Shown piece by piece: positions 24,934-33,490 of a stretch of 62,714 nucleotides of DNA; the stretch's first letter is position 1; each line of letters starts with the position of its first letter. The notes beneath the pieces were generated by a model. It was given only the letters and a program-made list of their open reading frames with translations. It made no database searches and was not told the DNA's origin. Location: assembly GCA_948441955.1 (NCBI GenBank), contig CAOJQZ010000006.1, positions 1-62,714 of the forward strand. The letters are read 5' to 3'. The translations under genes and the position numbers were made by a program. This DNA comes from an uncultured Lachnospiraceae bacterium. GTDB lineage: Bacteria > Bacillota > Clostridia > Lachnospirales > Lachnospiraceae.

Positions 24934-27900
24934 ATGTTAAAAACAGTTGTAAAAAAAGGAAGTTATCAGGATTCCGTAGTGCTTATGCTTCTTACCAATG
25001 AGATTTCTTCAGTAGAAGGAGTAAACAAGATTCAGGTCATGATGGCTACTCCTGCAAATAAGGATATTTTTAAGACAAGCGGACTTGATACAGAGGAGCT
25101 GATGGCAGCTACGGCAAACGACATGGTAGTTGTAGCAGACATTGAAGAGGACGGCGTGCTGGATGTAGTTCTTGCGAAGGTAGAGGAATTTTTAAAGAAG
25201 CAGTCTACGGCAGCAGAAGGGAAGAAAGGCGCTGAGAGTGTAAAATCATGGGATAAAGCGCTTAAGAAAGCTCCGGAAGCAAACCTTGCAGTTATTTCTA
25301 TCCCGGGAGCATATGCGGCCCTTGAGGCTGACCGCGCTCTTGACGAGGGACTGAATGTATTTATGTTCTCTGACAACGTAACCGTTGAAGATGAGAAGGC
25401 ATTAAAGGAGAAAGCACACGCAAAAGGACTGGCAGTTATGGGTCCTGACTGCGGTACAGGCATTATCCAGGGCGTTCCGATTGCATTTACCAACAAGGTT
25501 ACAAAAGGTTCTATCGGTATTATCGGCGCGTCAGGAACCGGTATTCAGGAGCTTACAACTATTATTGACAGATTAGGCGAGGGCGTTACAAATGCCATCG
25601 GTATCGGCGGACGCGACTTAAATGCAAAGATCGGCGGAATCACCATGATGGATATGATTGACGCCATGGAGGATGACGATACGGTTAAGGTGCTCGTGAT
25701 TGTTTCCAAGCCGCCGGCAAAGGAAGTACGGGATATGATCTCCGCAAGGCTTTCTAACTTCAGCAAGCCGGTTGTTACCTTATTCGTGGGCGAGAAGCCG
25801 GAATACCATGAGGAAAACTTCTATCACTGCTATACATTAGACGAGGCTGCACGCAAGGCAGTAAGCCTTGTAAGAGGCACAGAGGTTCCGGAAGCTTCCA
25901 TTGATATTGACGAGTCCAAGTTCTACAAGGCAGAGGACGGCAAGACTATCAAGGCTTACTATTCAGGCGGAACTCTTGCAAATGAGGCTGCCATGCTGAT
26001 TAAGGACGCCATGAACTGCAAAGTTCCTCCGGAGGATATTGAAGGCTACATGCTGCAGTTAGACGGTAACATTGTTGTTGACCTTGGCGACGACGCTTAT
26101 ACACAGGGCAAGCCTCATCCGATGATTGATCCTGCAAAGCGTATCGAGTGTATGCAGGAGGCAGTAGATGATCCGACTACAGGAGCAGTTCTCCTGGACA
26201 TTATGCTTGGCTACGGCTCACACGCAGATATGGCGGGAGCGCTTCTCCCATCGATTGTTGCCCTTAAGGAAAAGGCAGAGGCACAGGGAAGAAAGGTATT
26301 CTTTGTCGCTACAGTCTGCGGTACAAGAAGCGATTACCAGGGCTATGACGAAGCAGTAAATAAATTAAAAGACGCAGGCGTTATTGTATGTGAGAACAAC
26401 AAGCTTGCATGCCGCACCGCAATCCGCGCAATCGGCAGGGACTTTGATGAGCCGGCAAAGGAGATTCGGGCAAAAGAGGTTGCAGAGGTAGAGAAACATG
26501 CACCTTCCGACAAGCTCCGCGCACTGCTTTCAGAGAAACCGAATATCATCAATATCGGCCTTAAGAGCTTTGCAGAGGTTGTAGAACAGTTCGGATGCGA
26601 GGTGGTACAGTATGACTGGCAGCCGCCTGCAGGAGGAAATGTTGAGCTGATTAAGACACTGAACTTCTTAAGAAATTATGAGGGAATCGACCAGCTGAAC
26701 CGCGAGGTTATTGAGAAGGTTGTAGCAAGCCAGCCGGTACTTAAGGACAACGTACGCGCAAAGGAAGTGATTCCGGAGTTTGCAGAGAACGGCGGAAAGG
26801 TGATTCTTCACGCAGGTCCTCCGGTAGCTTATGAGAATATGCCTGACCCGATGCAGGGCTCCTGCGTAGGCGCAGTGATGTTCGAGGAGTGGGCTTCTAC
26901 AGAGGAAGAGGCAAGAAAGATGTTAGAGGGCGGAGAGATTAAGTTCATTCCGTGCCACCACTGCAATGCAGTAGGACCTATGGGCGGCATCACATCCCCG
27001 AACATGGCGGTATTCGTAGTAGAGAACGAGACAGGCGGCAATAAGGCGTACTGCACCATGAATGAGGGTATCGGAAAGGTTCTCCGTTTCGGCGCATATG
27101 ACGAAGAGGTTGTAAACCGCTTACGCTGGATGAGAGACGTGCTGGGTCCCACACTTGGAAGGGCGCTGCGCTCTATGGAAAATGGTCTTGCTATCAATCC
27201 GCTTATTGCAAAGGCAGTTGCCATGGGAGATGAATTCCATCAGAGAAATATTGCGGCATCCCTTGCGTTCTTAAAGGAGGTTGCACCGATTATTACAGCG
27301 ATGGATATGGATGAAAAGGACCGCTATGATGTGATCAAGTTCCTGGCGGATACAGACCAGTTCTTCTTAAATATCATGATGGCTACAGGCAAGGCTGTGA
27401 TGGATGATGCGAGAAAGGGAACAGATGGAACAATCGTTACCGCTATGTGCCGCAACGGCTACGAGTTCGGTATCCGTATCGCAGGTATGGGAGACGAGTG
27501 GTTTACAGGTCCGGTAAATACACCGCAGGGACTCTACTTCACAGGCTATGATGCCGAGGACGCATGCCCGGATATGGGAGACAGCGCTATCACAGAGACC
27601 TTTGGTGTAGGCGGTATGGCCATGATTGCAGCTCCGGCTGTTACAAGATTCGTAGGAGCAGGCGGCTATGAGGATGCCCTGCGCACCAGCAACGAGATGA
27701 CAGAGATCTGTATCGACAGGAATCCGAACTTTACGGTTCCTACCTGGAACTTCCAGGGAATCTGTCTTGGTATTGACGCAAGGCTTGTTGTAGAAAAAGG
27801 AATTACCCCGGTAATTAACACGGGTATTGCAAATAAGGTAGCCGGAAGAGGCCAGATTGGCGCAGGTACTGTACATCCGCCGATTGAATGCTTTGAGAAG

Positions 27901-27942
27901 GCTGTAAGGGCTTACGCTAAGAAGCTTGGCTTCGAGGCTTAA
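24934..27942 (+). CDS. allFG: Oxamate carbamoyltransferase, fused AllF (FdrA) and AllG (DUF1116)
   Basis: This 1002-residue polypeptide joins two proteins that are separate in E. coli. Residues 1 to about 530 are FdrA/AllF-like, related to succinyl-CoA synthetase alpha, with GPDCGTGIIQGVPIAF (about 171-186) and SIGIIGASGTGIQELT (about 192-207). From about residue 535 (PNIINIGLKSF) to the end it is DUF1116/AllG-like, with GPPVAYENMPDPMQGS (about 629-644), PCHHCNAVGPMGG and GRGQIGAGTVHPP (about 971-983). The reading frame is continuous with no stop or shift. With AllH (7244-8119) it should convert oxalurate plus phosphate to oxamate plus carbamoyl phosphate. AAAGGAAA precedes the start. Confidence 0.87.
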   Translation: MLKTVVKKGSYQDSVVLMLLTNEISSVEGVNKIQVMMATPANKDIFKTSGLDTEELMAATANDMVVVADIEEDGVLDVVLAKVEEFLKKQSTAAEGKKGAESVKSWDKALKKAPEANLAVISIPGAYAALEADRALDEGLNVFMFSDNVTVEDEKALKEKAHAKGLAVMGPDCGTGIIQGVPIAFTNKVTKGSIGIIGASGTGIQELTTIIDRLGEGVTNAIGIGGRDLNAKIGGITMMDMIDAMEDDDTVKVLVIVSKPPAKEVRDMISARLSNFSKPVVTLFVGEKPEYHEENFYHCYTLDEAARKAVSLVRGTEVPEASIDIDESKFYKAEDGKTIKAYYSGGTLANEAAMLIKDAMNCKVPPEDIEGYMLQLDGNIVVDLGDDAYTQGKPHPMIDPAKRIECMQEAVDDPTTGAVLLDIMLGYGSHADMAGALLPSIVALKEKAEAQGRKVFFVATVCGTRSDYQGYDEAVNKLKDAGVIVCENNKLACRTAIRAIGRDFDEPAKEIRAKEVAEVEKHAPSDKLRALLSEKPNIINIGLKSFAEVVEQFGCEVVQYDWQPPAGGNVELIKTLNFLRNYEGIDQLNREVIEKVVASQPVLKDNVRAKEVIPEFAENGGKVILHAGPPVAYENMPDPMQGSCVGAVMFEEWASTEEEARKMLEGGEIKFIPCHHCNAVGPMGGITSPNMAVFVVENETGGNKAYCTMNEGIGKVLRFGAYDEEVVNRLRWMRDVLGPTLGRALRSMENGLAINPLIAKAVAMGDEFHQRNIAASLAFLKEVAPIITAMDMDEKDRYDVIKFLADTDQFFLNIMMATGKAVMDDARKGTDGTIVTAMCRNGYEFGIRIAGMGDEWFTGPVNTPQGLYFTGYDAEDACPDMGDSAITETFGVGGMAMIAAPAVTRFVGAGGYEDALRTSNEMTEICIDRNPNFTVPTWNFQGICLGIDARLVVEKGITPVINTGIANKVAGRGQIGAGTVHPPIECFEKAVRAYAKKLGFEA

Positions 27943-27964
27943 AAGCAGAAATAGGAGATTATAT

Positions 27965-28903
27965 ATGGAAAAGAAAAAGGTAGTCATTGCTCTGGGCGGA
28001 AACGCCCTGGGCAAGGATATTGAAGAGCAGAAGGAAGCAGTTGCAAAGACAGCAAAGGTGATTGTAGATCTTGCAGAGCAGGGACTTGACATTATCGTTA
28101 CACACGGAAACGGCCCTCAGGTAGGCATGATCCAGAACGCAATGGATAACCTGATTGTGATGCAGCAGAATTACAAGCAGGTGCCGCTTCCCACAAGCGT
28201 AGCCATGAGCCAGGGGTACATAGGCATTGACCTGCAGAACGCCATCAAATATGAGCTGTTAAGCCGTAACATTGATGGAAAAGTATCTACCATCCTGTCA
28301 CAGGTAGAGGTAGATAAGGATGATCCGGCTTTCGAGAATCCCACAAAGCCAATCGGAAGATTCCTTACTAAGGAAGAGGCAGATGAGAACGAGAGAAACG
28401 GCATCCGCTGTATGGAAGACGCAGGCAGAGGCTACCGTATCGTAGTAGCGTCCCCGATGCCAAAGAGAATCCGGGAGCTCCAGACCATTAAGACCCTGGT
28501 AGACGCGGGCCACATCGTAATCACCTGCGGAGGAGGCGGAATTCCGGTAGTCAGCGACGAAGAAGGCCGTCTCGTAGGCGTAAACGCAGTAATCGACAAG
28601 GATAACGCCAGCAGCCTTCTGGCATCCCAGCTGGGCGCAGATCATTTAGTGATTCTGACAGCAGTAGAAAAGGTTGCCATCAACTGGGGCAAAGAAAATC
28701 AGGAGTGGCTTTCTGACCTCACCGTAGAACAGGCAAAAGAATATATCGCACAGGAGCAGTTTGCAAAAGGCTCCATGCTTCCGAAAGTAGAAGCAGCTAT
28801 CCGCTTCGCCGAGTCTGGGGAAGGCCGCCACGCCCTCATCACCCTCCTCGACAAAGCAGCCGCCGGAATCGCAGGCGAAACCGGCACCGTAATACATTCA
28901 TAA
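27965..28903 (+). CDS. arcC: Carbamate kinase
   Basis: The 312-residue amino-acid-kinase-family enzyme transfers the phosphate of carbamoyl phosphate to ADP, the only ATP-forming step of allantoin fermentation. Signatures are VIALGGNALGKD (about 6-17), THGNGPQVGMIQNAMDN (about 46-62), SQGYIGIDLQNAI (about 83-95), CGGGGIPVV (about 184-192) and KGSMLPKVEAAIRF near residue 275. I start at ATG 27965 after AGGAG; an upstream in-frame start at 27926 lies inside allFG. It is the last gene of the allE operon and plays the role of AllK in this pathway. Confidence 0.93.
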   Translation: MEKKKVVIALGGNALGKDIEEQKEAVAKTAKVIVDLAEQGLDIIVTHGNGPQVGMIQNAMDNLIVMQQNYKQVPLPTSVAMSQGYIGIDLQNAIKYELLSRNIDGKVSTILSQVEVDKDDPAFENPTKPIGRFLTKEEADENERNGIRCMEDAGRGYRIVVASPMPKRIRELQTIKTLVDAGHIVITCGGGGIPVVSDEEGRLVGVNAVIDKDNASSLLASQLGADHLVILTAVEKVAINWGKENQEWLSDLTVEQAKEYIAQEQFAKGSMLPKVEAAIRFAESGEGRHALITLLDKAAAGIAGETGTVIHS

Positions 28904-28973
28904 GTCATGTGGGGCTGCCGGACTAAAAATTCTGGCAGCTTCATGAAAGAATAAATATGCAATAAATAATTTT

Positions 28974-29172
28974 GACAAACAGGCGTTTCGGGGCTGATAT
29001 TTCTCTAAGCAAACAATCAGGGGCGCTTTTTGCGGAGGAGAAATCCACTGCCTACGGAGACTTAGGGATGAAGGCTTTCCTGAATCCCTTAGCCGCAGTC
29101 GGCAGTTAGTTCGCCGCAGCTTTGCCCCGTTTGCGTGAGAAATATCAGCCCCGAAACGCCGTCCTGTTTGAC
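28974..29172. repeat. Long imperfect palindrome (about 200 bases) between carbamate kinase and LctP permease
   Basis: A perfect 24-base inverted repeat (28982-29005 with 29137-29160) extends outward through near-matching CAAACAG/CTGTTTG arms and inward through GCAAAC/GTTTGC. Further imperfect pairs follow inside (GGGGCG-TTTTTGCGG with CCGCAGCTTTGCCCC, and ACTGCC with GGCAGT). The transcript would fold into one very long hairpin. No ORF or T-run is present. It could be a MITE-like element, a structured RNA, or an RNA-processing or strong stalling site. It fills most of the 308-base gap. Confidence 0.85.
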
Positions 29173-29211
29173 GAGATTGTTTACTTCATATGACTTTTTA
29201 GGAGATGGACC

Positions 29212-30825
29212 ATGAACATACCAATTAATCTATTTATGTGGATAATGGCTTTTCTTCCCATTATCGCATTGTTAATTTTAATGATAAAATTTAACTGGGG
29301 AGCCACAGAGGCGGCTCCGGTGGGCCTTATCATCACCATTGTTACAGGTCTTGCATTTTTTAAGGCAGACGTTAGGCTTTTAGCCGCAGAAAGCGCTAAG
29401 GGCGTCTGGAATGCCCTCATCATTCTGATTATTGTCTGGACGGCAATCCTGATGTATCAGGTGGGCGACGAAGCAAAGGCATTTCTTGTTATCCGTAACG
29501 GTATGCGCAAGCTTCTTCCCAACGAGCTTCTTTTAGTGCTTGCAATGGGCTGGATATTTGAAAGTTTCCTGCAGGGAATCACAGGCTTCGGCGTACCGGT
29601 TGCCGTAGGAGCGCCCCTGCTCATCGGTATCGGCGTAAAGCCCATGTGGGCGGTTATTATCCCCCTTCTTGGGCAGGCTTGGGGAAATACTTTCGGAACC
29701 CTTGGCGCTGCCTGGGATTCTCTGGCTATGTCCGCGGGACTTTCCGCAGGCAGCAAGGAATATCTTGTGACAGCACTCTGGACGGCTGCCTTTATCTGGT
29801 TTTGGAATGCCATCGGAGGCTTTGCCACCTGCTGGTTTTATGGAAAGGGAAAGGCCCTTAAGAAGGGACTTCCCGCAGTCGTGCTAATGGCAGTCATACA
29901 GGGCGGAGGCGAGCTGCTTTTAAGTCAGGTAAATACTACGATATGCTGCTTTGTGCCGGCCTGTGTTTCCCTTATTGTCATTCTTCTTCTTGGAAGAACG
30001 AAAATGTACAACCAAGAGTGGAGCGTAGAAGACAGCCCGATTATGAACCGTGAATTTGCAGGGCAGGAAAAGGGAGGAGAGGCGCCGGCAGACATGAGCC
30101 TTATTCAGGCATTCGTACCATATTTTCTGCTTTCAGCCCTTACCCTTATCGTTCTTCTGGTAAAGCCGGTAAATGAGACTCTTGGAAAAATTTCCTTTGG
30201 CCTTTCTTTTCCGGAGACTTCAACAGGGTACGGCTATGTGAATAAAGCGGTAGAGAGTTTTTCACCTTTTGCTCCCTTTACACATGCAAGTATGTTCCTG
30301 TTCATATCGGCGATTATCGGGCTTCTTTATTATAAAAAACACGGCTGGATAGGAGACGGCGGTGTAAAAAGAATATTTGTGAAATCTGTTTCCATGACTA
30401 TGCCGTCGGGAATTGCAGTTATCGGTCTGGTAATTATGTCAAAGATTATGGACGGAACCGGACAGACCGTTGTTCTTGCTAATGGAATCGCAAAGATCCT
30501 TGGAAAGATATATGTTATCCTGGCGCCGTTTGTAGGACTTCTCGGAACCTTTATGACAGGAAGTAATATGAGCTCTAATATTCTGTTCGGAGGCTTCCAG
30601 ATGACAACGGCAAACCTTCTGGAGGTAAATTCTTCAGCCATACTGGGAGCCCAGTCTGCAGGAGGAGCTATTGGAAGCGCGGTAAGTCCAAGCAAAATTA
30701 TTTTAGGAACGACAACGGCAAGCATTCTTGGAAAAGAGGGTGAGGTTCTTAAGAGAATTATTGCGCTTACAGTACCGACAACGATTGTTATCGGCGCGAT
30801 TCTTTTCGTGCTGGTGGGCATGTAG
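29212..30825 (+). CDS. LctP-family (lactate/glycolate-type) permease
   Basis: The 537-residue integral membrane protein has about 12-14 hydrophobic segments and the LctP signature GITGFGVPVAVGAPLLIGIG (about 123-142), followed by GQAWGNTFGTLGAAWDSL (about 154-171). The later NMSSNILFGGFQ and GSAVSPSKIILGT motifs are also characteristic. Known members carry L-lactate or glycolate with protons. In this context (after carbamate kinase, before allantoate amidohydrolase) it may export oxamate, a 2-oxo acid amide shaped like lactate, or move another 2-hydroxy acid. That substrate is an inference. AGGAGAT precedes the ATG. Confidence 0.85.
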   Translation: MNIPINLFMWIMAFLPIIALLILMIKFNWGATEAAPVGLIITIVTGLAFFKADVRLLAAESAKGVWNALIILIIVWTAILMYQVGDEAKAFLVIRNGMRKLLPNELLLVLAMGWIFESFLQGITGFGVPVAVGAPLLIGIGVKPMWAVIIPLLGQAWGNTFGTLGAAWDSLAMSAGLSAGSKEYLVTALWTAAFIWFWNAIGGFATCWFYGKGKALKKGLPAVVLMAVIQGGGELLLSQVNTTICCFVPACVSLIVILLLGRTKMYNQEWSVEDSPIMNREFAGQEKGGEAPADMSLIQAFVPYFLLSALTLIVLLVKPVNETLGKISFGLSFPETSTGYGYVNKAVESFSPFAPFTHASMFLFISAIIGLLYYKKHGWIGDGGVKRIFVKSVSMTMPSGIAVIGLVIMSKIMDGTGQTVVLANGIAKILGKIYVILAPFVGLLGTFMTGSNMSSNILFGGFQMTTANLLEVNSSAILGAQSAGGAIGSAVSPSKIILGTTTASILGKEGEVLKRIIALTVPTTIVIGAILFVLVGM

Positions 30826-30850
30826 TGCTTAAAGGATAGGAGAGCTGATA

Positions 30851-31048
30851 ATGGAAAAGAAGAGTTTTTTTAAAACAAAGGAAGGCGGACTTACGCTTGC
30901 ATTTGTTGTGATTATGCTTGCATTTTTTATCATTCTGGCAGGACTGAATACCCTGAATGATACAGTCTGTCTGGCAGGGTTTGTTATTATGGTGGGTGCG
31001 ATGCTGTATTCGCCGATAAAAACATTTATATTAAAGCCAAAGAAATAA
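30851..31048 (+). CDS. Small two-helix membrane protein
   Basis: The 65-residue protein has a charged N-terminus (MEKKSFFKTKEGG), two hydrophobic segments (about residues 14-33 and 38-55) and a basic tail (LKPKK). It is packed 25 bases after the LctP permease and 20 bases before allC, with AGGAGAG upstream of the ATG. I do not recognise a family; it could be an accessory subunit of the permease. Confidence 0.7.
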   Translation: MEKKSFFKTKEGGLTLAFVVIMLAFFIILAGLNTLNDTVCLAGFVIMVGAMLYSPIKTFILKPKK

Positions 31049-31068
31049 AAATGAAAGGAGAGATTTTT

Positions 31069-32310
31069 ATGGCGATTGAAGAAATTACAGGGAGAATAGC
31101 GAAGGATTTGGAGTGCTTAAAGCAGTTCACGGCAACGCCGGGAGAGGGATGTACAAGACTTCCTTTTACTCCTGAGGCAAGAGGCGCGGTGAATTACCTG
31201 AAGCAGATCATGGAAGAAGCAGGTCTTGAGGTAAGGGAGGATGCTGCCGGAAACGTTATCGGTGTTATGAAGGGAACAGATCCGGAGGCGCCCTGCGTTA
31301 TGATGGGCTCTCATTTTGACTCAGTAGTAAACGGCGGAGATTTTGACGGTATCGCAGGCGCTGTATGTGCCATTGAAGTTGCCAGACAGTTAAAGGAAGA
31401 AGGTATTACTCCAAAGAGGGATTTCGTTGCAGTAGGCTTCTGTGATGAGGAAGGCATGCGCTTTGGAACAGGATACTTTGGCTCCGGCGCTATGCTTGGA
31501 AACAGGGATGTGGAATACTGCAAGAACTTTGCGGATACCAATGGAGTGACTATTTATGACGCTATGAAGGAATATGGCCTTGATCCGGAAAAGATTGAGG
31601 ATGCAAAATGGGATGTGTCAAAGATTGGAAAATTCCTTGAGCTTCACATTGAACAGGGACCGGTGCTTGATGCAGAAAATATTGAGCTTGGTCTTGTAGA
31701 CTGTATTGTCGGAATCCAGCGTTACATGGTAACGGTTCACGGAAGAGCCGACCATGCGGGAACAACTCCGATGGATATGCGTATGGATGCAGTAGATGCT
31801 GCTACAAAGGTCATTTCCAAGATTCCGGACTGGGCAAGGGAGAAGGCCGACGGAACGGTTGCTACGACAGGCTTTATCCGTACCACACCGGGCGGAATGA
31901 ATATTGTTGCTGAAAAGGTGGAATTTACCGTTGACATCCGGTCCAAAAATAACGATAATATCAATGACATTGCAAATAGAATCCGCGCGGCTCTTGACAG
32001 AGAGGTGGCAGAGATGGGCGGAAGCTATGAGATTGATACAAAGCTTGTGATCACGCCGGTATGGCTGTCCGAAGAGATGCTTAACACAATGGAGGAAAGC
32101 TGCAAGGCAAGAGGCTACAGCTATAAGAAACTCCCAAGCGGTGCAGGACATGACGCACTTGAGATTGGTCAGGTAATTCCGACAGTTATGCTGTTTGTTC
32201 CGAGTAAGGAAGGAAGGAGCCATTGTCCGGTTGAGTTTACAAAATACAGTGATTTTGCGAAGGCGTCTGTTATCATGACAGAGCTTGCGAAGGAGCTTTT
32301 AGCAGAGTAA
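31069..32310 (+). CDS. allC: Allantoate amidohydrolase (M20 family)
   Basis: The 413-residue dinuclear-metal hydrolase releases ammonia and CO2 from allantoate to give ureidoglycine. Metal ligands are visible in GSHFDSVVNGGDFDG (about 82-96), FCDEEGMRFG (about 121-130) and LHIEQGP (about 190-196). The dimerisation domain contains HGRADHAGTTPMDMR (about 223-237), and SGAGHDA (about 350-356) closes the site. This is the AllC/carbamoyl-amidohydrolase branch, so beta-ureidopropionase or N-carbamoyl-amino-acid hydrolase activity is the alternative. I start at ATG 31069 since AAAGGAGAG lies between it and the ATG at 31051. Confidence 0.87.
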   Translation: MAIEEITGRIAKDLECLKQFTATPGEGCTRLPFTPEARGAVNYLKQIMEEAGLEVREDAAGNVIGVMKGTDPEAPCVMMGSHFDSVVNGGDFDGIAGAVCAIEVARQLKEEGITPKRDFVAVGFCDEEGMRFGTGYFGSGAMLGNRDVEYCKNFADTNGVTIYDAMKEYGLDPEKIEDAKWDVSKIGKFLELHIEQGPVLDAENIELGLVDCIVGIQRYMVTVHGRADHAGTTPMDMRMDAVDAATKVISKIPDWAREKADGTVATTGFIRTTPGGMNIVAEKVEFTVDIRSKNNDNINDIANRIRAALDREVAEMGGSYEIDTKLVITPVWLSEEMLNTMEESCKARGYSYKKLPSGAGHDALEIGQVIPTVMLFVPSKEGRSHCPVEFTKYSDFAKASVIMTELAKELLAE

Positions 32311-32365
32311 GAAATACAATAGAAAACTGAAAACAGCGGATATACATTAAGAAACGGAGAGATAT

Positions 32366-33361
32366 ATGACAGCATTAAATCCAGTACACAAAAAAGATAA
32401 TCTTCGCTTGTTAAGAAGGGCGCTCAGGCTTACACAAAAAGAATTTATTGAAAGATTTTTGTCTTTACCGGACGGGACACCGTCCATGAGTATTGCAACG
32501 CTTTCCAATCTGGAGGCAAAGGATGGACCGAGGCTTAACGAGGTAATACTCACAGTATCAGAAAATCTTGGCATAGATTCCATGTTATTTTCGATGCCGT
32601 CAGAGAAGTTTGCAGAAGAAATATATATGCAGCTGCCTGATAATGCGGGCAGAGAAATTGTAGGCGGCAGTGCAAAGAAGGGTAATATTAACCAGCTGCT
32701 TAAACGCTTGACAATGTATTTCGCTGAGCAGTTGTTTGAAAAACGGCTGAAAAAGGGTGACAAGATAGAATCAGACAGAGTTCTGGCCGCAAAGCTCGGC
32801 GTAGGACGTTCCGCCATAAGAGAGGCCCTTAAGGTGCTTGACGTTCTGGGAATGATCGATATTCGTCCTGGGCAGGGAACTTATGTCAGCAATAATGAAG
32901 CTAATTTTTTCATCATTCCCCTGTCATGGTCTTTGTTTTTGAATGGGAGCCAGATTGACAGCATTGTGGAGGTGCGCAATCTTCTAGAGGTAAAGGCGGC
33001 GGCTCTTGCAGCAAAATGCAGGGACGAGGAAAGCCTGAACAAGCTTTATGATATTTCCCACAGGATACATACTGCCTATATTGAGAAAGATTTTAAGGAG
33101 TTTTTAAATGCAGATCTGGAATTCCATATTTGTATTGCTGAATGTTCCGGTAATCAGGTGATTTACAGTATGATTCAGACAATCAGTAATCTTATGCGTC
33201 ATGTCAGCGGGAGCGGGATGGTGGATGAAAGACAGCTTCAGGAAATATATGACGAGCATCAGAAAATATATGGTCTGATTTTAGCTTCTGATGCAAAAGG
33301 GGCGTCAGAAGCCATGCAGGAACATCTTGATAAATCTGTGGGCCGTTATAATTACAGATAA
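32366..33361 (+). CDS. XRE-GntR-FCD fusion transcription regulator of the ureide island
   Basis: The 331-residue protein has two DNA-binding domains. Residues about 10-75 look like an XRE-type helix-turn-helix (LRLLRRALRLTQKEFIERF, then SIATLSNLEAKDGP). About 108-172 is a GntR/FadR winged helix (GDKIESDRVLAAKLGVGRSAIREAL, then RPGQGTYVS). Residues 185-325 form an FCD ligand-binding domain, with DLEFHICIAECSGN and an EHLDKS tail supplying His/Asp metal ligands. FCD domains usually bind a small carboxylate, so allantoate, ureidoglycolate or oxamate would be sensible effectors. It follows allC by 55 bases and ends in a terminator. The repeated GGTTGACCA sites are its likely operators. Confidence 0.82.
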   Translation: MTALNPVHKKDNLRLLRRALRLTQKEFIERFLSLPDGTPSMSIATLSNLEAKDGPRLNEVILTVSENLGIDSMLFSMPSEKFAEEIYMQLPDNAGREIVGGSAKKGNINQLLKRLTMYFAEQLFEKRLKKGDKIESDRVLAAKLGVGRSAIREALKVLDVLGMIDIRPGQGTYVSNNEANFFIIPLSWSLFLNGSQIDSIVEVRNLLEVKAAALAAKCRDEESLNKLYDISHRIHTAYIEKDFKEFLNADLEFHICIAECSGNQVIYSMIQTISNLMRHVSGSGMVDERQLQEIYDEHQKIYGLILASDAKGASEAMQEHLDKSVGRYNYR

Positions 33362-33371
33362 AACAAAAGAT

Positions 33372-33412
33372 AAGAATCTTTTCATAAAAAGTGGAAAGGT
33401 TCTTATTTTTTT
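33372..33412 (+). terminator. Terminator after the ureide regulator gene
   Basis: AAGAATCTTTTC (33372-33383) pairs, with G-U pairs, with GGAAAGGTTCTT (33393-33404) and is followed by A and seven T residues. Confidence 0.8.
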
Positions 33413-33490
33413 GATAGGAAAAATATCTGCAATGGGTTATAATAATAATTAAAGAAAACGGTATTATATTATGAGCAGGGAGGGATTTAT

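Noticed and set aside
28971..29000. TTGACA-17-TGATAT as a promoter inside the left arm of the long palindrome
   Set aside because: The -10 matches only three of six consensus bases, and the sequence is already explained by the inverted repeat.
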